Of a stretch of DNA of 61,985 nt, positions 18,979-28,488 are shown one piece after another. The notes below the pieces were generated by a model. The model saw nothing but the letters and a program-made list of their open reading frames with translations. It had not been told where the DNA came from and made no database searches. Position numbers and translations under genes: made by a program. Origin of the DNA: an uncultured Moraxellaceae bacterium (lineage in GTDB: Bacteria; Pseudomonadota; Gammaproteobacteria; Pseudomonadales; Moraxellaceae); contig CAJXOR010000003.1 of assembly GCA_913057715.1 (NCBI GenBank), forward strand, positions 1 through 61,985, in the 5' to 3' direction. How positions within the stretch are numbered: position 1 is the first letter of the stretch; each line of letters starts with the position of its first letter.

Positions 18979-20123
18979 TGACCGATGCCGATAAGGGTGC
19001 GCTGAATCCAAGTTCAGACCGAGAGGGCATCGAGTCCTCTGAAACCCACTACAAAACCAGTTTCACCGCGATCCGTAAGGCGCGGCGCTTTGCTTTGCAA
19101 GGCCTGTACAGCTGGAGTTTGACTGATCTGCCGATCAACGAGATTGAGGCCAAGACCCGTAGCGATAACGCCATGCACACGGTTCACTTGGGCTACTATC
19201 ACGAACTGCTCACCCAGATAACCACTCAAGTAGAGCAGATTGACGCGCTGATTGAATCAGCGATTGATAGGCCCATCGCCATGATCACCAAGATCGAGCT
19301 GGCGGTGTTGCGTATTGGGGTGTTTGAGCTCAAATACCGCCTCGAGATCCCCTTTAAAGTAGTGATCGATGAAGCGATTCAGCTAAACGAACACTTTGGA
19401 TCCGACCAAGGTTACCGCTTCATCAACGCAGTGATGGACAAGCTAGCGAGTCAATTACGCACCTTAGAAGTCACAGAGCTTGAAAACCAAGGTATCCGCA
19501 AACCCAAAAAACCCTACACACCCAAAGCTCCTAGAGTGAAAAAGTCGCTTGAGCGCACCGGCATATCTAGCGGCAAAACCGATGAGTCTACCGCTTCTAA
19601 ACCCGCTTCATCTCAAGTAAGACTTGGCCGCAAGCGTGTGGATGAGGCAACTGCTGAGCCGACATCTCAAGTTTCAAACGAAACGGCGGATCAGCTAGCC
19701 GCATCAACACCTGAGCCAGCAAAGACGCCAATTCAAGAAACTGAGTCTACTGAGGCGCATAGTACCAATGCTCCGAGCTCAGCAGATAAAGTAGATACTG
19801 TAGATCAAAGCACTGCCATTGATCAGCCAGAAGCCGAATCAGTCAGTACTGAGCTTGCAGCCAATCCTGGTGCGGATACTCAAGCTGAAATTGAAACTCA
19901 AGTTGAGGTTGAACCAAGTCATAACCCAAGCGAGATCGAGTCGGAGGCCCAGCCTGCAACCAAAGCAAAAGCCAAGCCTGCCAAGAAAACTGAAAAGAAA
20001 GTTGCTGCCAAGCCTAAAGCCACCGATAAACCTAAAGCAGCTGCCAAGCCCAGAGCAAAAACACCAGCCAAAACCACCACTAAGCCTGCCGCCAAATCTA
20101 AACCCAAACCCGAAGCAGACTGA
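18978..20123 (+). CDS. nusB: Transcription antitermination factor NusB with long Lys/Ala/Pro-rich C-terminal tail
   Basis: NusB binds boxA RNA with S10 (NusE) in rRNA antitermination. The helical NusB domain is within residues 25-165 (RKARRFALQGLYSWSLTD, YRLEIPFKVVIDEAIQLN, RFINAVMDKLA). Unlike the usual 130-160 aa, this protein is 381 aa. Residues about 165-330 are Ser/Thr/Glu/Gln-rich and acidic, and about 330-381 is a histone-H1-like run of lysine, alanine and proline (AKAKPAKKTEKKVAAKPKA, then more of the same). The DNA continues in frame with no sign of frameshift, and the stop lies 2 nt before thiL. The tail function is unknown; nonspecific nucleic-acid binding is a reasonable guess. 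Confidence 0.92.
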   Translation: MTDADKGALNPSSDREGIESSETHYKTSFTAIRKARRFALQGLYSWSLTDLPINEIEAKTRSDNAMHTVHLGYYHELLTQITTQVEQIDALIESAIDRPIAMITKIELAVLRIGVFELKYRLEIPFKVVIDEAIQLNEHFGSDQGYRFINAVMDKLASQLRTLEVTELENQGIRKPKKPYTPKAPRVKKSLERTGISSGKTDESTASKPASSQVRLGRKRVDEATAEPTSQVSNETADQLAASTPEPAKTPIQETESTEAHSTNAPSSADKVDTVDQSTAIDQPEAESVSTELAANPGADTQAEIETQVEVEPSHNPSEIESEAQPATKAKAKPAKKTEKKVAAKPKATDKPKAAAKPRAKTPAKTTTKPAAKSKPKPEAD

Positions 20124-20125
20124 GT

Positions 20126-21355
20126 TTGGGTGAGTTTGAGTTGATCCGCCGCTGTTTCGATTGGAACAGCGGCGCTGTTGACTCTGATACCACTGGCTCA
20201 GCTGTCCATCTGACAGACAGTGATACGACGCCGCTGGGTGACGACACCCCGACGGACAGCACCCATAGGCAGCCTAAGAATCAGTCCAATCAACAAGACC
20301 CCAGCACCACCCAACTATTATTGGGCATCGGTGATGACGCGGCACTAATCAAAAGCAGCGCGGTCCAGGCGATCTGCACCGACAGCCTGATTGAGGACAC
20401 CCACTTTGTGCTCGATACCTCAAGCGAGCTAATCGGTTATAAATCGCTAGCGGTGAACCTATCAGACCTTGCTGCCATGGGCGCATCTCCGACCCTGTTT
20501 TTGCTCGCGATCGGTCTGCCCGGCAACTCAAAACACTTTGATCAGGACGCTTGGCTGAGTGGTTTTGCTCGCGGTCTTAAGCGCTGCGCAAACGAGTTTG
20601 GTGTCCGGCTGATCGGCGGCGACACTACGCGCTCCCCTCAGATCAGCATCACCATCACCGCGCTAGGTGAGTGTGCGTCGCCGCTGAAGCGCTCAAGTCT
20701 CAAGCCCGGCATGCGTCTAGCGGTGAGCGGCTCGCTTGGCGGCCCAGCACTGGCACTTAAAAACCAAGAGCTTACCCAGCCAAATGCCCTCAATCAGCCA
20801 ACCCCTCGCGTGAGTTTAGGGCTCGCGCTTGGCAGGCAGCAGCAAGCCGGCTCCTCTATCTCCTGTATCGATATCTCAGATGGGTTGCTTCAAGACTTGA
20901 GCCACCTGCTTGAACAAAGCTGCGATCAGTTGGGGCTGAGTAACCAAACGCTGTGCGCTGGTCTTGAGCTTGATTGCTTACCCGCCCATGAGTCAATACG
21001 CGGGCTTGAGGCGCAGACCCAGATAGCGCTGATGCTCACCGGCGGTGAAGACTATGAGCTGCTGATTGGTTATGATCCCAATCTTGTGGACCTCTCAATA
21101 CTCAGCCAGCAGACCGGGGTTGCCCTCACCGATATCGGTGAGATAACGCTTAAGGCCCAATCAGGCACGCAAGCTCAACCACCGATCAATTCTGTCGATG
21201 GTGGGAGTATGGCTCAAGCGCAGCCTGATCCGCTGCATGCCAAGCTAACCGCTAAACCTTGGCAAATCACTGCTACGCTACACGCTTGTGAGTACTCGCT
21301 GCCAAATCCAGCAGACTGGGGTTTTGATCACTTCAAACCGGAGCAACAATCTTGA
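20126..21355 (+). CDS. thiL: Thiamine-monophosphate kinase with N-terminal low-complexity insertion
   Basis: ThiL phosphorylates thiamine monophosphate to the active diphosphate. The conserved opening GEFELIRRCFD is followed by an insertion of about 45 polar residues (roughly 15-62, rich in Asp, Ser, Thr, Gln), then the Mg/ATP loop LLGIGDDAALI, the TMP site TDSLIEDTHF, KSLAVNLSDLAAMGA, IGGDTTRSPQ and a late GGEDYELL. At 409 aa it is longer than the usual 320-330. The start appears to be TTG at 20126, because GEF is normally at the very N terminus and no ATG precedes it. It overlaps pgpA by 4 nt. Confidence 0.93.
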   Translation: MGEFELIRRCFDWNSGAVDSDTTGSAVHLTDSDTTPLGDDTPTDSTHRQPKNQSNQQDPSTTQLLLGIGDDAALIKSSAVQAICTDSLIEDTHFVLDTSSELIGYKSLAVNLSDLAAMGASPTLFLLAIGLPGNSKHFDQDAWLSGFARGLKRCANEFGVRLIGGDTTRSPQISITITALGECASPLKRSSLKPGMRLAVSGSLGGPALALKNQELTQPNALNQPTPRVSLGLALGRQQQAGSSISCIDISDGLLQDLSHLLEQSCDQLGLSNQTLCAGLELDCLPAHESIRGLEAQTQIALMLTGGEDYELLIGYDPNLVDLSILSQQTGVALTDIGEITLKAQSGTQAQPPINSVDGGSMAQAQPDPLHAKLTAKPWQITATLHACEYSLPNPADWGFDHFKPEQQS

Positions 21356-21855
21356 GCACCCAATTGTCCACCAAAATCACTGTCGCACTGGGGCTGGGCC
21401 TTGGCAGCGGGCTGGCCCCCAAGGCGCCTGGAACTGCAGGCTCACTAGTCGCCCTGCTTTTTTTCCCGCTCATGATTTGGTTGGGGCTCGGCGGCTCGCT
21501 GCTGCTCTGCTTGCTACTTTGCGTGGTTGGCGTGCCAATCTGCGGGCGCACCGCCAAACACATGGGCGTACACGATGACGGCCGGATCGTCTTCGATGAG
21601 TGGGCGGGTCAAGCGATCAGTTTGCTGCCGATTGTGGCGGTTCATGGTGAGGGGTTTGATGCGGCGACATTTTTGTGGGTCTTACTATCTTTTGGCTTGT
21701 TCCGGTTTTTCGATGTGATCAAACCTTGGCCCATCAGCTGGCTAGACGCCCGAGTGGAGGGCGGTTTGGGGATCATGATTGATGACATAGTGGCAGGGGT
21801 GTTCGCCGCACTGGTATTATGCGCGATAATGATAGGCTTAGGAGCAATCGCATGA
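21352..21855 (+). CDS. pgpA: Phosphatidylglycerophosphatase A
   Basis: PgpA removes phosphate from phosphatidylglycerophosphate in the inner membrane. The 167-aa protein has the family motif GLGSGLAPKAPGTAGSLVA at the N terminus, VFDEWAGQ in the centre, and RFFDVIKPWP plus GLGIMIDDIVAG near the end, with about four membrane helices. The start is TTG at 21352, with GGAG 8 nt upstream; it overlaps the thiL stop by 4 nt (TTGA). It overlaps glmU by ATGA, so the run is a single coupled operon. Confidence 0.95.
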   Translation: MSTQLSTKITVALGLGLGSGLAPKAPGTAGSLVALLFFPLMIWLGLGGSLLLCLLLCVVGVPICGRTAKHMGVHDDGRIVFDEWAGQAISLLPIVAVHGEGFDAATFLWVLLSFGLFRFFDVIKPWPISWLDARVEGGLGIMIDDIVAGVFAALVLCAIMIGLGAIA

Positions 21856-23381
21856 GTATCACTGTTGTCGTGCTCGCCGCCGGACGCGGAACCCGGATGC
21901 GCTCAAAATACTCAAAGGTGCTGCAAAAGCTCAGCGGCCAAACATTGCTTCGTCATGTGATCTCCACAGCTCGGGCGATTGAGGCGCAAAAGATCATCGT
22001 GGTGCATGGTTTTCAGGGCGAGGAGGTCATCAGCTCAATCCGCGATCACGATATTACCTGGGTTGAGCAGCAAAGTCAGCAAGGCACCGGTGACGCGGTG
22101 AAGTGCGCCCTAAAACAGATCCCTCAGTCAGGTCAGTCGATCATCCTGTACGGGGACGTGCCGCTGATCCAAGCCAAAACCTTGAAAAAACTGCACTCAT
22201 CTAGCCTCAACAACGAGCGCCGCAACTTGTCCATGATCACCATCCATGCGGATGACCCCAAGGGCCTTGGGCGAATCATCCGTGATGAAAATGGCAAGAT
22301 TAGCGCCATCGTCGAGGAAAAAGACGCTAACGAGTACCAGCGCCACATCAAGGAAGTCAACACGGGGATCTACTGCGTCGACAACGCCCTGCTTCACTTG
22401 CTACTGCCCAAACTCAACAACGACAACGCGCAAGGTGAATACTACCTAACCGATATCGTCGCACTGGCTTCAAAAGAAGGCGCCGAGATCAAAGCGGTTG
22501 ACCCGATCTTGCGATTTGAAACCGATGGGGTAAACGACCGGGTTCAGCTGGCAAGACTTGAAAACAAATGGCAACGGTATATGGCTCAGGAGCTCCTCAG
22601 GCAAGGGGTGCAGTTAGCCGACCCTGATCGCCTGCAGATCCGCGGTCACCTAGCTTGCGGCCAAGACGTGTTTATCGATACTTGCGTCACCTTTGAGGGC
22701 GACTGCACCTTAGAGGACGACGTGATCGTGGAGACTGGCGCTGTGCTACGCAACGTCTACTTGCATGCCGGAGCACACATTAAGGCCTATAGCGTGATTG
22801 AGGACTCTGTGGTGGGACCAAACGCTCAAGTGGGGCCATTTGCCCACCTGCGAGCCGGGACGCGCTTAGAGGCGAACACCAAGGTCGGAAACTTTGTGGA
22901 AACCAAAAAAACCACCCTGGGCGCAGGCTCCAAAGCCAGCCACTTAAGCTACCTAGGTGACGCGGTGATCGGTGAAAACGTGAACATCGGCGCCGGAACC
23001 ATCACCTGCAACTATGACGGGGTCAACAAGTTTGACACCCGGATCGAAGATGGCGCGTTTATTGGGTCGAACTCATCTTTGGTGGCGCCCGTCACCATCG
23101 GTGTAGATGCCACAGTAGGCGCAGGCTCAGTCATCACCAAATCGGTTGAGCCCGGGGTACTGGCTGTCGGACGCGCGAAACAAGTGATTGTGACAAACTT
23201 TAAGCGCCCAGCCAAAACCGAGCAGCTCTCTGCTTTTGACTTACTACAAAGTGATATTGCGCCGGATGCGCCAACCGAAGCTGACCCTATAGAAGCCAAG
23301 CCCACCGAAACTAAACCAAGCGAAGGCGAGCGCGTCGATACGCCAGAGCACCCGACCGAAAACAAGCCCGAGGAGAGATAA
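21852..23381 (+). CDS. glmU: Bifunctional N-acetylglucosamine-1-phosphate uridyltransferase / glucosamine-1-phosphate acetyltransferase
   Basis: GlmU makes UDP-GlcNAc for peptidoglycan and LPS. The N-terminal pyrophosphorylase domain has VVLAAGRGTRMRSKYSKVLQ and LYGDVPLI. The C-terminal left-handed beta-helix acetyltransferase has FVETKKTTLGAGSKASHLSY and NIGAGTITCNYDGVNKF. The start at 21852 has GGAG at 7 nt and overlaps pgpA by 4 nt. At 509 aa it is about 50 residues longer than E. coli GlmU: the extra C-terminal tail (from about 457) is a Pro/Glu/Lys/Thr low-complexity segment such as EAKPTETKPSEGE. glmS follows after 3 nt. Confidence 0.96.
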   Translation: MSITVVVLAAGRGTRMRSKYSKVLQKLSGQTLLRHVISTARAIEAQKIIVVHGFQGEEVISSIRDHDITWVEQQSQQGTGDAVKCALKQIPQSGQSIILYGDVPLIQAKTLKKLHSSSLNNERRNLSMITIHADDPKGLGRIIRDENGKISAIVEEKDANEYQRHIKEVNTGIYCVDNALLHLLLPKLNNDNAQGEYYLTDIVALASKEGAEIKAVDPILRFETDGVNDRVQLARLENKWQRYMAQELLRQGVQLADPDRLQIRGHLACGQDVFIDTCVTFEGDCTLEDDVIVETGAVLRNVYLHAGAHIKAYSVIEDSVVGPNAQVGPFAHLRAGTRLEANTKVGNFVETKKTTLGAGSKASHLSYLGDAVIGENVNIGAGTITCNYDGVNKFDTRIEDGAFIGSNSSLVAPVTIGVDATVGAGSVITKSVEPGVLAVGRAKQVIVTNFKRPAKTEQLSAFDLLQSDIAPDAPTEADPIEAKPTETKPSEGERVDTPEHPTENKPEER

Positions 23382-23384
23382 GCC

Positions 23385-25214
23385 ATGTGCGGTATTGTTG
23401 GCGGCGTGACCGAACGTAGCATCACCCCGATCCTGCTGGAGGGGCTACGTCGTCTAGAATACCGAGGTTATGACTCAGCCGGGCTAGCGGTGCTTGAGGG
23501 CACGCAGCTCAGTCGCCGCCGCGCAGTGGGTAAGGTCAGTGCACTGGTCGATGAGGTGCAAACCAACCCGGTCAGTGGTCACGCGGGGATCGCGCACACG
23601 CGCTGGGCCACTCACGGTGAGCCTGCGGTCAAAAATGCCCACCCGCATACCTCAGGCTCCGTAGCTGTAGTGCATAACGGGATCATAGAAAATTTTGAGC
23701 CACTTAAAGCTGAACTGACCGACCTAGGTTATGTGTTTAGCTCAGATACCGACACTGAGGTGGTTGCTCATCTAATTGAACACGCGCTCAAAGATTCAGC
23801 CAATCTGCTGGATGCGGTGCGCTCGATCCTGCCTCGCCTAAAAGGCGCTTTTGCGCTAGCCGTCATGAGCGAGCAAGAGCCTGGTACCTTGATCGCTGCG
23901 CGCTTGGGCTCGCCGCTGGTGATTGGTCTGGGGATTGGTGAGAACTTTGTGGCTTCCGATCAGCTGGCACTGATCCGCGTCACCAACCGCTTTATGTTTT
24001 TAGAAGAAGGTGATGTTGCCAAGGTTACCTTAGGCGCCGTTGAAGTGTTTGCTGGACAAGAGCCCGTTCAGCGCAGCGTCAGTGAGCTGGATGTCAGTGC
24101 CAACCATGCCGACAAAGGCGACTACAAGCACTTCATGCACAAAGAGATTCATGAGCAGCCGCTCAGTACTTTGCGCACGCTGGCTCAAGCACTAGATGGC
24201 ACCAAGCTCAATCCTCAGTTTTTGATCGCTGGAAGCAAACTCTTCTCCAGTATCGAACATGTGCAGATCTTGGCTTGCGGCACCAGTTTTTTTGCTGGCC
24301 TCACCGCACGTTACTGGATCGAGGATTTGCTGGGACTACCCTGCTCGGTTGAGATCGCCAGCGAGTTCAGGTACCGCAAAACAGTGACCCCGAAAAACAC
24401 CCTGCTCGTTTGCGTGTCTCAGTCGGGTGAAACTGCTGATACGCTGGCAGCGCTTCGCGCCCTGCAGGCTGAAAAACCCCAGGGGTTAACCACCATGACG
24501 GTGTGCAATGTCGCCACGTCCTCCATGGTGCGCGAAACCGACCTTACCCTCTTAACTGACGCCGGACCCGAGATCGGGGTTGCCTCCACCAAGGCATTTA
24601 CCGCGCAGCTCACAGCACTGCTGCTACTGACGCTCAAGATAGGCGAAGTTCAGCGTACGATGAGTGAAGCGGCCATCGGTGACAAGCTGCAGCTGCTGAT
24701 CGCTCTGCCCGATCAGATGCGCGCGGTGCTGGCGCTGGAAGAATCTATCGCGGTGATGAGTGAGCAGTTTGAACACTACAATCACAGTCTGTTTTTGGGG
24801 CGTGGATCGCTCTACCCAATTGCCCTAGAGGGCGCGCTCAAGCTCAAAGAAATCTCCTATATCCATGCCGAGGGTTATGCGGCAGGCGAGCTCAAGCACG
24901 GGCCGCTGGCGCTGGTGGACCACCGTATGCCGGTGATTGTTTTGGCTCCGTTTGATGAGATGATAGGTAAACTTAAGGCCAACATCCAAGAGGTTCGAGC
25001 ACGCGGCGGACAAGTGTTTGTGTTCAGTGATAAGCGCTGTCAGATCACACTCGATGACGGCACGCAAAAAGTTGCACTTGAAGCGGTTGATCCGCTGACC
25101 GCGCCGATCCTATTTGCCCTCCCGGTGCAGCTACTGTCATATCACGTGGCACTAATCAAAGGCACCGATGTGGATCAGCCACGAAATTTGGCAAAAAGTG
25201 TGACGGTTGAATAA
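23385..25214 (+). CDS. glmS: Glutamine--fructose-6-phosphate aminotransferase (isomerizing)
   Basis: GlmS makes glucosamine 6-phosphate, the first committed step of amino-sugar synthesis, supplying GlmU in the same operon. Cys2 (MCGIVGG) is the N-terminal glutaminase nucleophile, and THTRWATHGEP-like ARTRWATHG is represented here by AHTRWATHGEP. Two SIS domains follow (CGTSFFAGLTARYW and SQSGETADTL; GRGSLYPIALEGALKLKE). The C terminus ends AKSVTVE as in most GlmS. 609 aa, complete. No glmS ribozyme is seen or expected in this phylum. Confidence 0.97.
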   Translation: MCGIVGGVTERSITPILLEGLRRLEYRGYDSAGLAVLEGTQLSRRRAVGKVSALVDEVQTNPVSGHAGIAHTRWATHGEPAVKNAHPHTSGSVAVVHNGIIENFEPLKAELTDLGYVFSSDTDTEVVAHLIEHALKDSANLLDAVRSILPRLKGAFALAVMSEQEPGTLIAARLGSPLVIGLGIGENFVASDQLALIRVTNRFMFLEEGDVAKVTLGAVEVFAGQEPVQRSVSELDVSANHADKGDYKHFMHKEIHEQPLSTLRTLAQALDGTKLNPQFLIAGSKLFSSIEHVQILACGTSFFAGLTARYWIEDLLGLPCSVEIASEFRYRKTVTPKNTLLVCVSQSGETADTLAALRALQAEKPQGLTTMTVCNVATSSMVRETDLTLLTDAGPEIGVASTKAFTAQLTALLLLTLKIGEVQRTMSEAAIGDKLQLLIALPDQMRAVLALEESIAVMSEQFEHYNHSLFLGRGSLYPIALEGALKLKEISYIHAEGYAAGELKHGPLALVDHRMPVIVLAPFDEMIGKLKANIQEVRARGGQVFVFSDKRCQITLDDGTQKVALEAVDPLTAPILFALPVQLLSYHVALIKGTDVDQPRNLAKSVTVE

Positions 25215-25739
25215 TTGGCGGGATAAGACAATCGAAGAAAAAGGTAAAAATAACTTAGTTCAGCCGAAGTGATCATTTATCACCTCAAGTATTTAGGATC
25301 TCAATGGCCTGCACGATTAAGTCGCCATATGATCAAACGATGATCAAACATAGATACGATCATTTAGTGACTCTTTCAAGGTTGGCACAAAGTTAAGCAG
25401 TTTCGAGGTTGGAAGTTTAAAAGTGCGCCAAAGAAAGTTGCAGTTATCAGCGTCAACCCCAGCTGGGAGCTTCAACTTTTGCGTAGATAAGTCAGCCGGA
25501 TCGAATCTTCAATCACAAATTCCATCATAAACCCGACCTCCTGTCTGATCTGCAGCTTTAAGCCCTTTTAGGCTTGTGTTGCAGTGCGATACGCTCGAGA
25601 TCACAGAATTATCCCCCTTCAAATCACCAAAACGATAAATGTCATCCTGATCTACATCGCGGTGGTACCAGCAGCTGCTCAAGTGGATGCAGAGCAACCA
25701 ACAAAGCAAAAGTGCATCGTTCAAGTCATTGACTCGCTT
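25215..25739. other. 525-nt gap without a supported gene
   Basis: Between glmS and the PhaC-like hydrolase I see no gene, RNA or terminator of quality. A 71-codon minus-strand frame at 25509-25724 has no ribosome site and a composition unlike its neighbours. Near 25328-25357 the word ATGATCAAAC occurs twice in tandem, in a TGATCA-rich stretch. Confidence 0.5.
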
Positions 25740-26870
25740 TTAGTGAGAGCGCTGACTCAGCCACTCTGCTGTTTTTTTCCAAACCGATTCGGGTGCCTTG
25801 CTGCCCGAAACAATCCCCATGTGCCCACCGGGTACGAGTGCAAAGTTTTTGTCAGTACTTCCAACGAGATCAAGTAAGGGCTGGACTGCACTCTGCGTGA
25901 CAATATTGTCTTTTGATCCACCGAAAGCGATGAGTGCGCTGTTGATATCTGAAAGATAAGCAACGCGGTCACCCAGTTGCATTCTCCCCGTTGATAGCTC
26001 GTTATCAATCCAGAATTTGAGGATGACATCACGCATCACCCCGCCCGGATAAGCGAGCATATGGTCAATAAAGGCGCTGGATGTAGCGTGATTAATGACG
26101 TATTCCCTATCATGAAGCTTGGTGAGGAGCTCCCAATATCCAGAGAGATTGCCGATCGGATCGGTCAGTTTAAAGCCCAGCGTATTGATGATCCCATTGA
26201 CATGAAAAAAACGACTGGGAAAACGATGCAGCCTGATATTGGTATGACGTCTTACCCACAACGATCTGCGGTGCAGCAGTTGATAAAATTTACCGGTGTA
26301 GCCAGATTGATGGGTATCAATAGGTGCGCCCAAAATAACCAAATTACGGATATGTTGATCCTGAAACAGTGCGGTGTAGATCAGCGCAAAGGCACCGCCC
26401 AAACTCCAACCATGCAGTGACAGCTCTTGCTCCCCGCTATGACGGCGGACTTGCTGTATAAATTCAGGCAGTAGCAGTTCTACATAAGTACTAACGCCAT
26501 AGTCAGTCTGCTTAAGACTGGGCTCTCCCCAATCGATCAGATAGACGTTGAATCCCTGCGCAGTTAGGTAACTAACCAGGCTTCGCTCTGGAAACAAGTC
26601 ATAAATCAGCATGTTGACGGCCAGCGGCGGCACGATCACCAGTGGAACGCGATACCGATCAGGTTGTCTGAGTGCATCCGCAGCAGGTGCTTTGGACAAA
26701 TAATGGCGCAAACTCACTATTCCATTGGTATGCACAATGTCATAGGGTGTTTTGCCCGCTTTAGCCAGTTGCTGGCTGTTAAATATGCGATCAATTGCGT
26801 TGATGCGTATATGGCGCACACGCTGTAGATGGGTCACCCACTTGGTTTTCTTTGGTCGGTTTTGACTCAT
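25740..26870 (-). CDS. PhaC-like alpha/beta hydrolase with serine nucleophile
   Basis: A 376-aa alpha/beta hydrolase whose N-terminal half resembles class III poly(3-hydroxyalkanoate) synthases: VPLVIVPPLAVNMLIYDLFPERSLVSYL as a pattern, then FNVYLIDWGEP. The nucleophile elbow reads HGWSLGG, with Ser where true PhaC has Cys. An Asp in FGGSKDNIV and a His in VPGGHMGIV complete a plausible triad. So it may act on acyl esters rather than polymerise. The start is uncertain: ATG at 26870 (MSQNRPKK) or 26894; neither has a clear ribosome site. It lies 94 nt downstream of the monooxygenase gene on the same strand. Confidence 0.75.
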   Translation of the reverse strand: MSQNRPKKTKWVTHLQRVRHIRINAIDRIFNSQQLAKAGKTPYDIVHTNGIVSLRHYLSKAPAADALRQPDRYRVPLVIVPPLAVNMLIYDLFPERSLVSYLTAQGFNVYLIDWGEPSLKQTDYGVSTYVELLLPEFIQQVRRHSGEQELSLHGWSLGGAFALIYTALFQDQHIRNLVILGAPIDTHQSGYTGKFYQLLHRRSLWVRRHTNIRLHRFPSRFFHVNGIINTLGFKLTDPIGNLSGYWELLTKLHDREYVINHATSSAFIDHMLAYPGGVMRDVILKFWIDNELSTGRMQLGDRVAYLSDINSALIAFGGSKDNIVTQSAVQPLLDLVGSTDKNFALVPGGHMGIVSGSKAPESVWKKTAEWLSQRSH

Positions 26871-26964
26871 GCAAGATGCCCGCTTAGTGCACATTTATAG
26901 GGCGCAGGAAACCAAAACATAGGGTGATCCATGCTCAGTTTCCTGCGGTGTGATTTTGAGTGTG

Positions 26965-28452
26965 CTAAGGAGTCACGTCATAATCAGATGGTTTGAAGTG
27001 ACTCATCTTGTGTTTGATAACGAAACCATACTCAGGCCAAATGATGTGATTTCGACCTGAAGCGTCAAGATAATAACTTTTACAGAAGTCAGCACGAACC
27101 GGCATCCGATTTAGGCGCTTGTCGATGTCAGTATTGAACTTGTCCTGAACTTCTTTTTTGACATCCACCACCTTGGTGGCATTGTTTTGAATCGCTTTAA
27201 TGGCTTTAGAGATATAGATCGATTGCTGCTCTGCCGTCCACATCACTGAGCCTACGGTGTTCTGTGAGTTTGGCCCAAGCATCATGAACATATTGGGGAA
27301 GCCATGAACAGACACGCCCATGTATGCGCGTGGATTACCCTGCCAAGTATCACTGAGCGAGCGCCCATCTTCACCCTTAATAATGCGATAGATCGCAGGC
27401 TCGGCCACCGCATAGCCAGTCCCAAAGATGATCGCATCGACCGGATATTCTGTACCGTCTTCAGCGACTACCCCAGTTTCGGTAATACGCTCCAGCCCCT
27501 GAAATAGCACGTTGACATTGGGTTTAGCCAAAGCCCCATACCAACTGTTGGAAAACATGGGGCGTTTACAGCCAAGTGTATGATCTGGCGTCAATTTTTC
27601 ACGCATGATCGGATCAGCAATATTAAGGCGGATATTGAGCAGCCCCAGCGGATGCGTCGCTGCTCGCAGCACGTTGATATTCATAAAGATCGGCAGTGAG
27701 GGCTCAAGGCTAAGTAGCGCAGACTCTCTAACGGCCTTTTGCAAAGTGGGTGCGAATTTAAACAGTTTGTTGATCACCTTGGGCATCGCAAAGTCTGGCT
27801 TAGGCAGCACCCAAGACGGCGTGCGCTGAAAGCTGATCAGCTCTTTGACCAGCGGTTGAATCATCGGCAAGAACTGGATTGCCGAGGCACCTGAGCCAAT
27901 TACCGCGACCCGTTTACCCGTCAGATCGTACTCGTGATTCCACATGCCAGAGTGAAACATGGTGCCACCAAAAGTGTCCTGCCCCGGAAATTCTGGCATT
28001 TTGGCCTCGCCGATAAAGCCAGTGGCCGGTACAAAGAATTTTGCGCTATAGAGCTGATCTGCCGTGCTGATTAACCAACGCTGCGCGGTTGAATCCCAGC
28101 GCGCATCCGTCACTTTGGTGTTTAATTTGACTTGATCGACAATATTGAACTGGTGCGCCACATCTTCTAAATACTGCTGAATTTCAGCTTGAGGCGCATA
28201 AGTCCGGCTCCAATTTGGATTGGGTGCGAAACCCAACGAGTACATCTCACTCGGCACATCGCAGAACAGTCCAGGGTAGTCATTTAGCGCCCAAGTGCCA
28301 CCAATACGATTGGCAAGGTCCAAAATCACTGTATCGTGAATGCCTTGTTCTTTGAGTTTGATGCAGGTACTAAGCCCTGAAGGTCCAGCTCCGATGATGA
28401 GGACATCAACAGCAAGAGGTTTTTGGGTGGATTTTGCAGTGTTGGTTTTCAT
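26965..28452 (-). CDS. Flavin-dependent monooxygenase, Baeyer-Villiger/FMO type
   Basis: A 495-aa NADPH- and FAD-dependent oxygenase for ketones or lipophilic substrates. FAD fold: IIGAGPSGLSTCIKL at about residues 19-33, followed by RIGGTWALNDYPGLFCDVPS. The Baeyer-Villiger fingerprint FxGxxxHxxxW is present as FGGTMFHSGMW, with Asn following in place of the usual Pro or Asp. The NADPH fold is VIGSGASAIQFLP. GAGG precedes the ATG by 5 nt. It is adjacent to two alpha/beta hydrolase genes, an arrangement that fits ester or ketone catabolism. Substrate unknown. Confidence 0.88.
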   Translation of the reverse strand: MKTNTAKSTQKPLAVDVLIIGAGPSGLSTCIKLKEQGIHDTVILDLANRIGGTWALNDYPGLFCDVPSEMYSLGFAPNPNWSRTYAPQAEIQQYLEDVAHQFNIVDQVKLNTKVTDARWDSTAQRWLISTADQLYSAKFFVPATGFIGEAKMPEFPGQDTFGGTMFHSGMWNHEYDLTGKRVAVIGSGASAIQFLPMIQPLVKELISFQRTPSWVLPKPDFAMPKVINKLFKFAPTLQKAVRESALLSLEPSLPIFMNINVLRAATHPLGLLNIRLNIADPIMREKLTPDHTLGCKRPMFSNSWYGALAKPNVNVLFQGLERITETGVVAEDGTEYPVDAIIFGTGYAVAEPAIYRIIKGEDGRSLSDTWQGNPRAYMGVSVHGFPNMFMMLGPNSQNTVGSVMWTAEQQSIYISKAIKAIQNNATKVVDVKKEVQDKFNTDIDKRLNRMPVRADFCKSYYLDASGRNHIIWPEYGFVIKHKMSHFKPSDYDVTP

Positions 28453-28488
28453 AATGACCTCGTTGGCATATTTTGCTTGCGATTGGGA

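Noticed and set aside
25509-25724. 71-aa minus-strand frame in the glmS-hydrolase gap
   Set aside because: No ribosome site, irregular composition, no homology I recognise.
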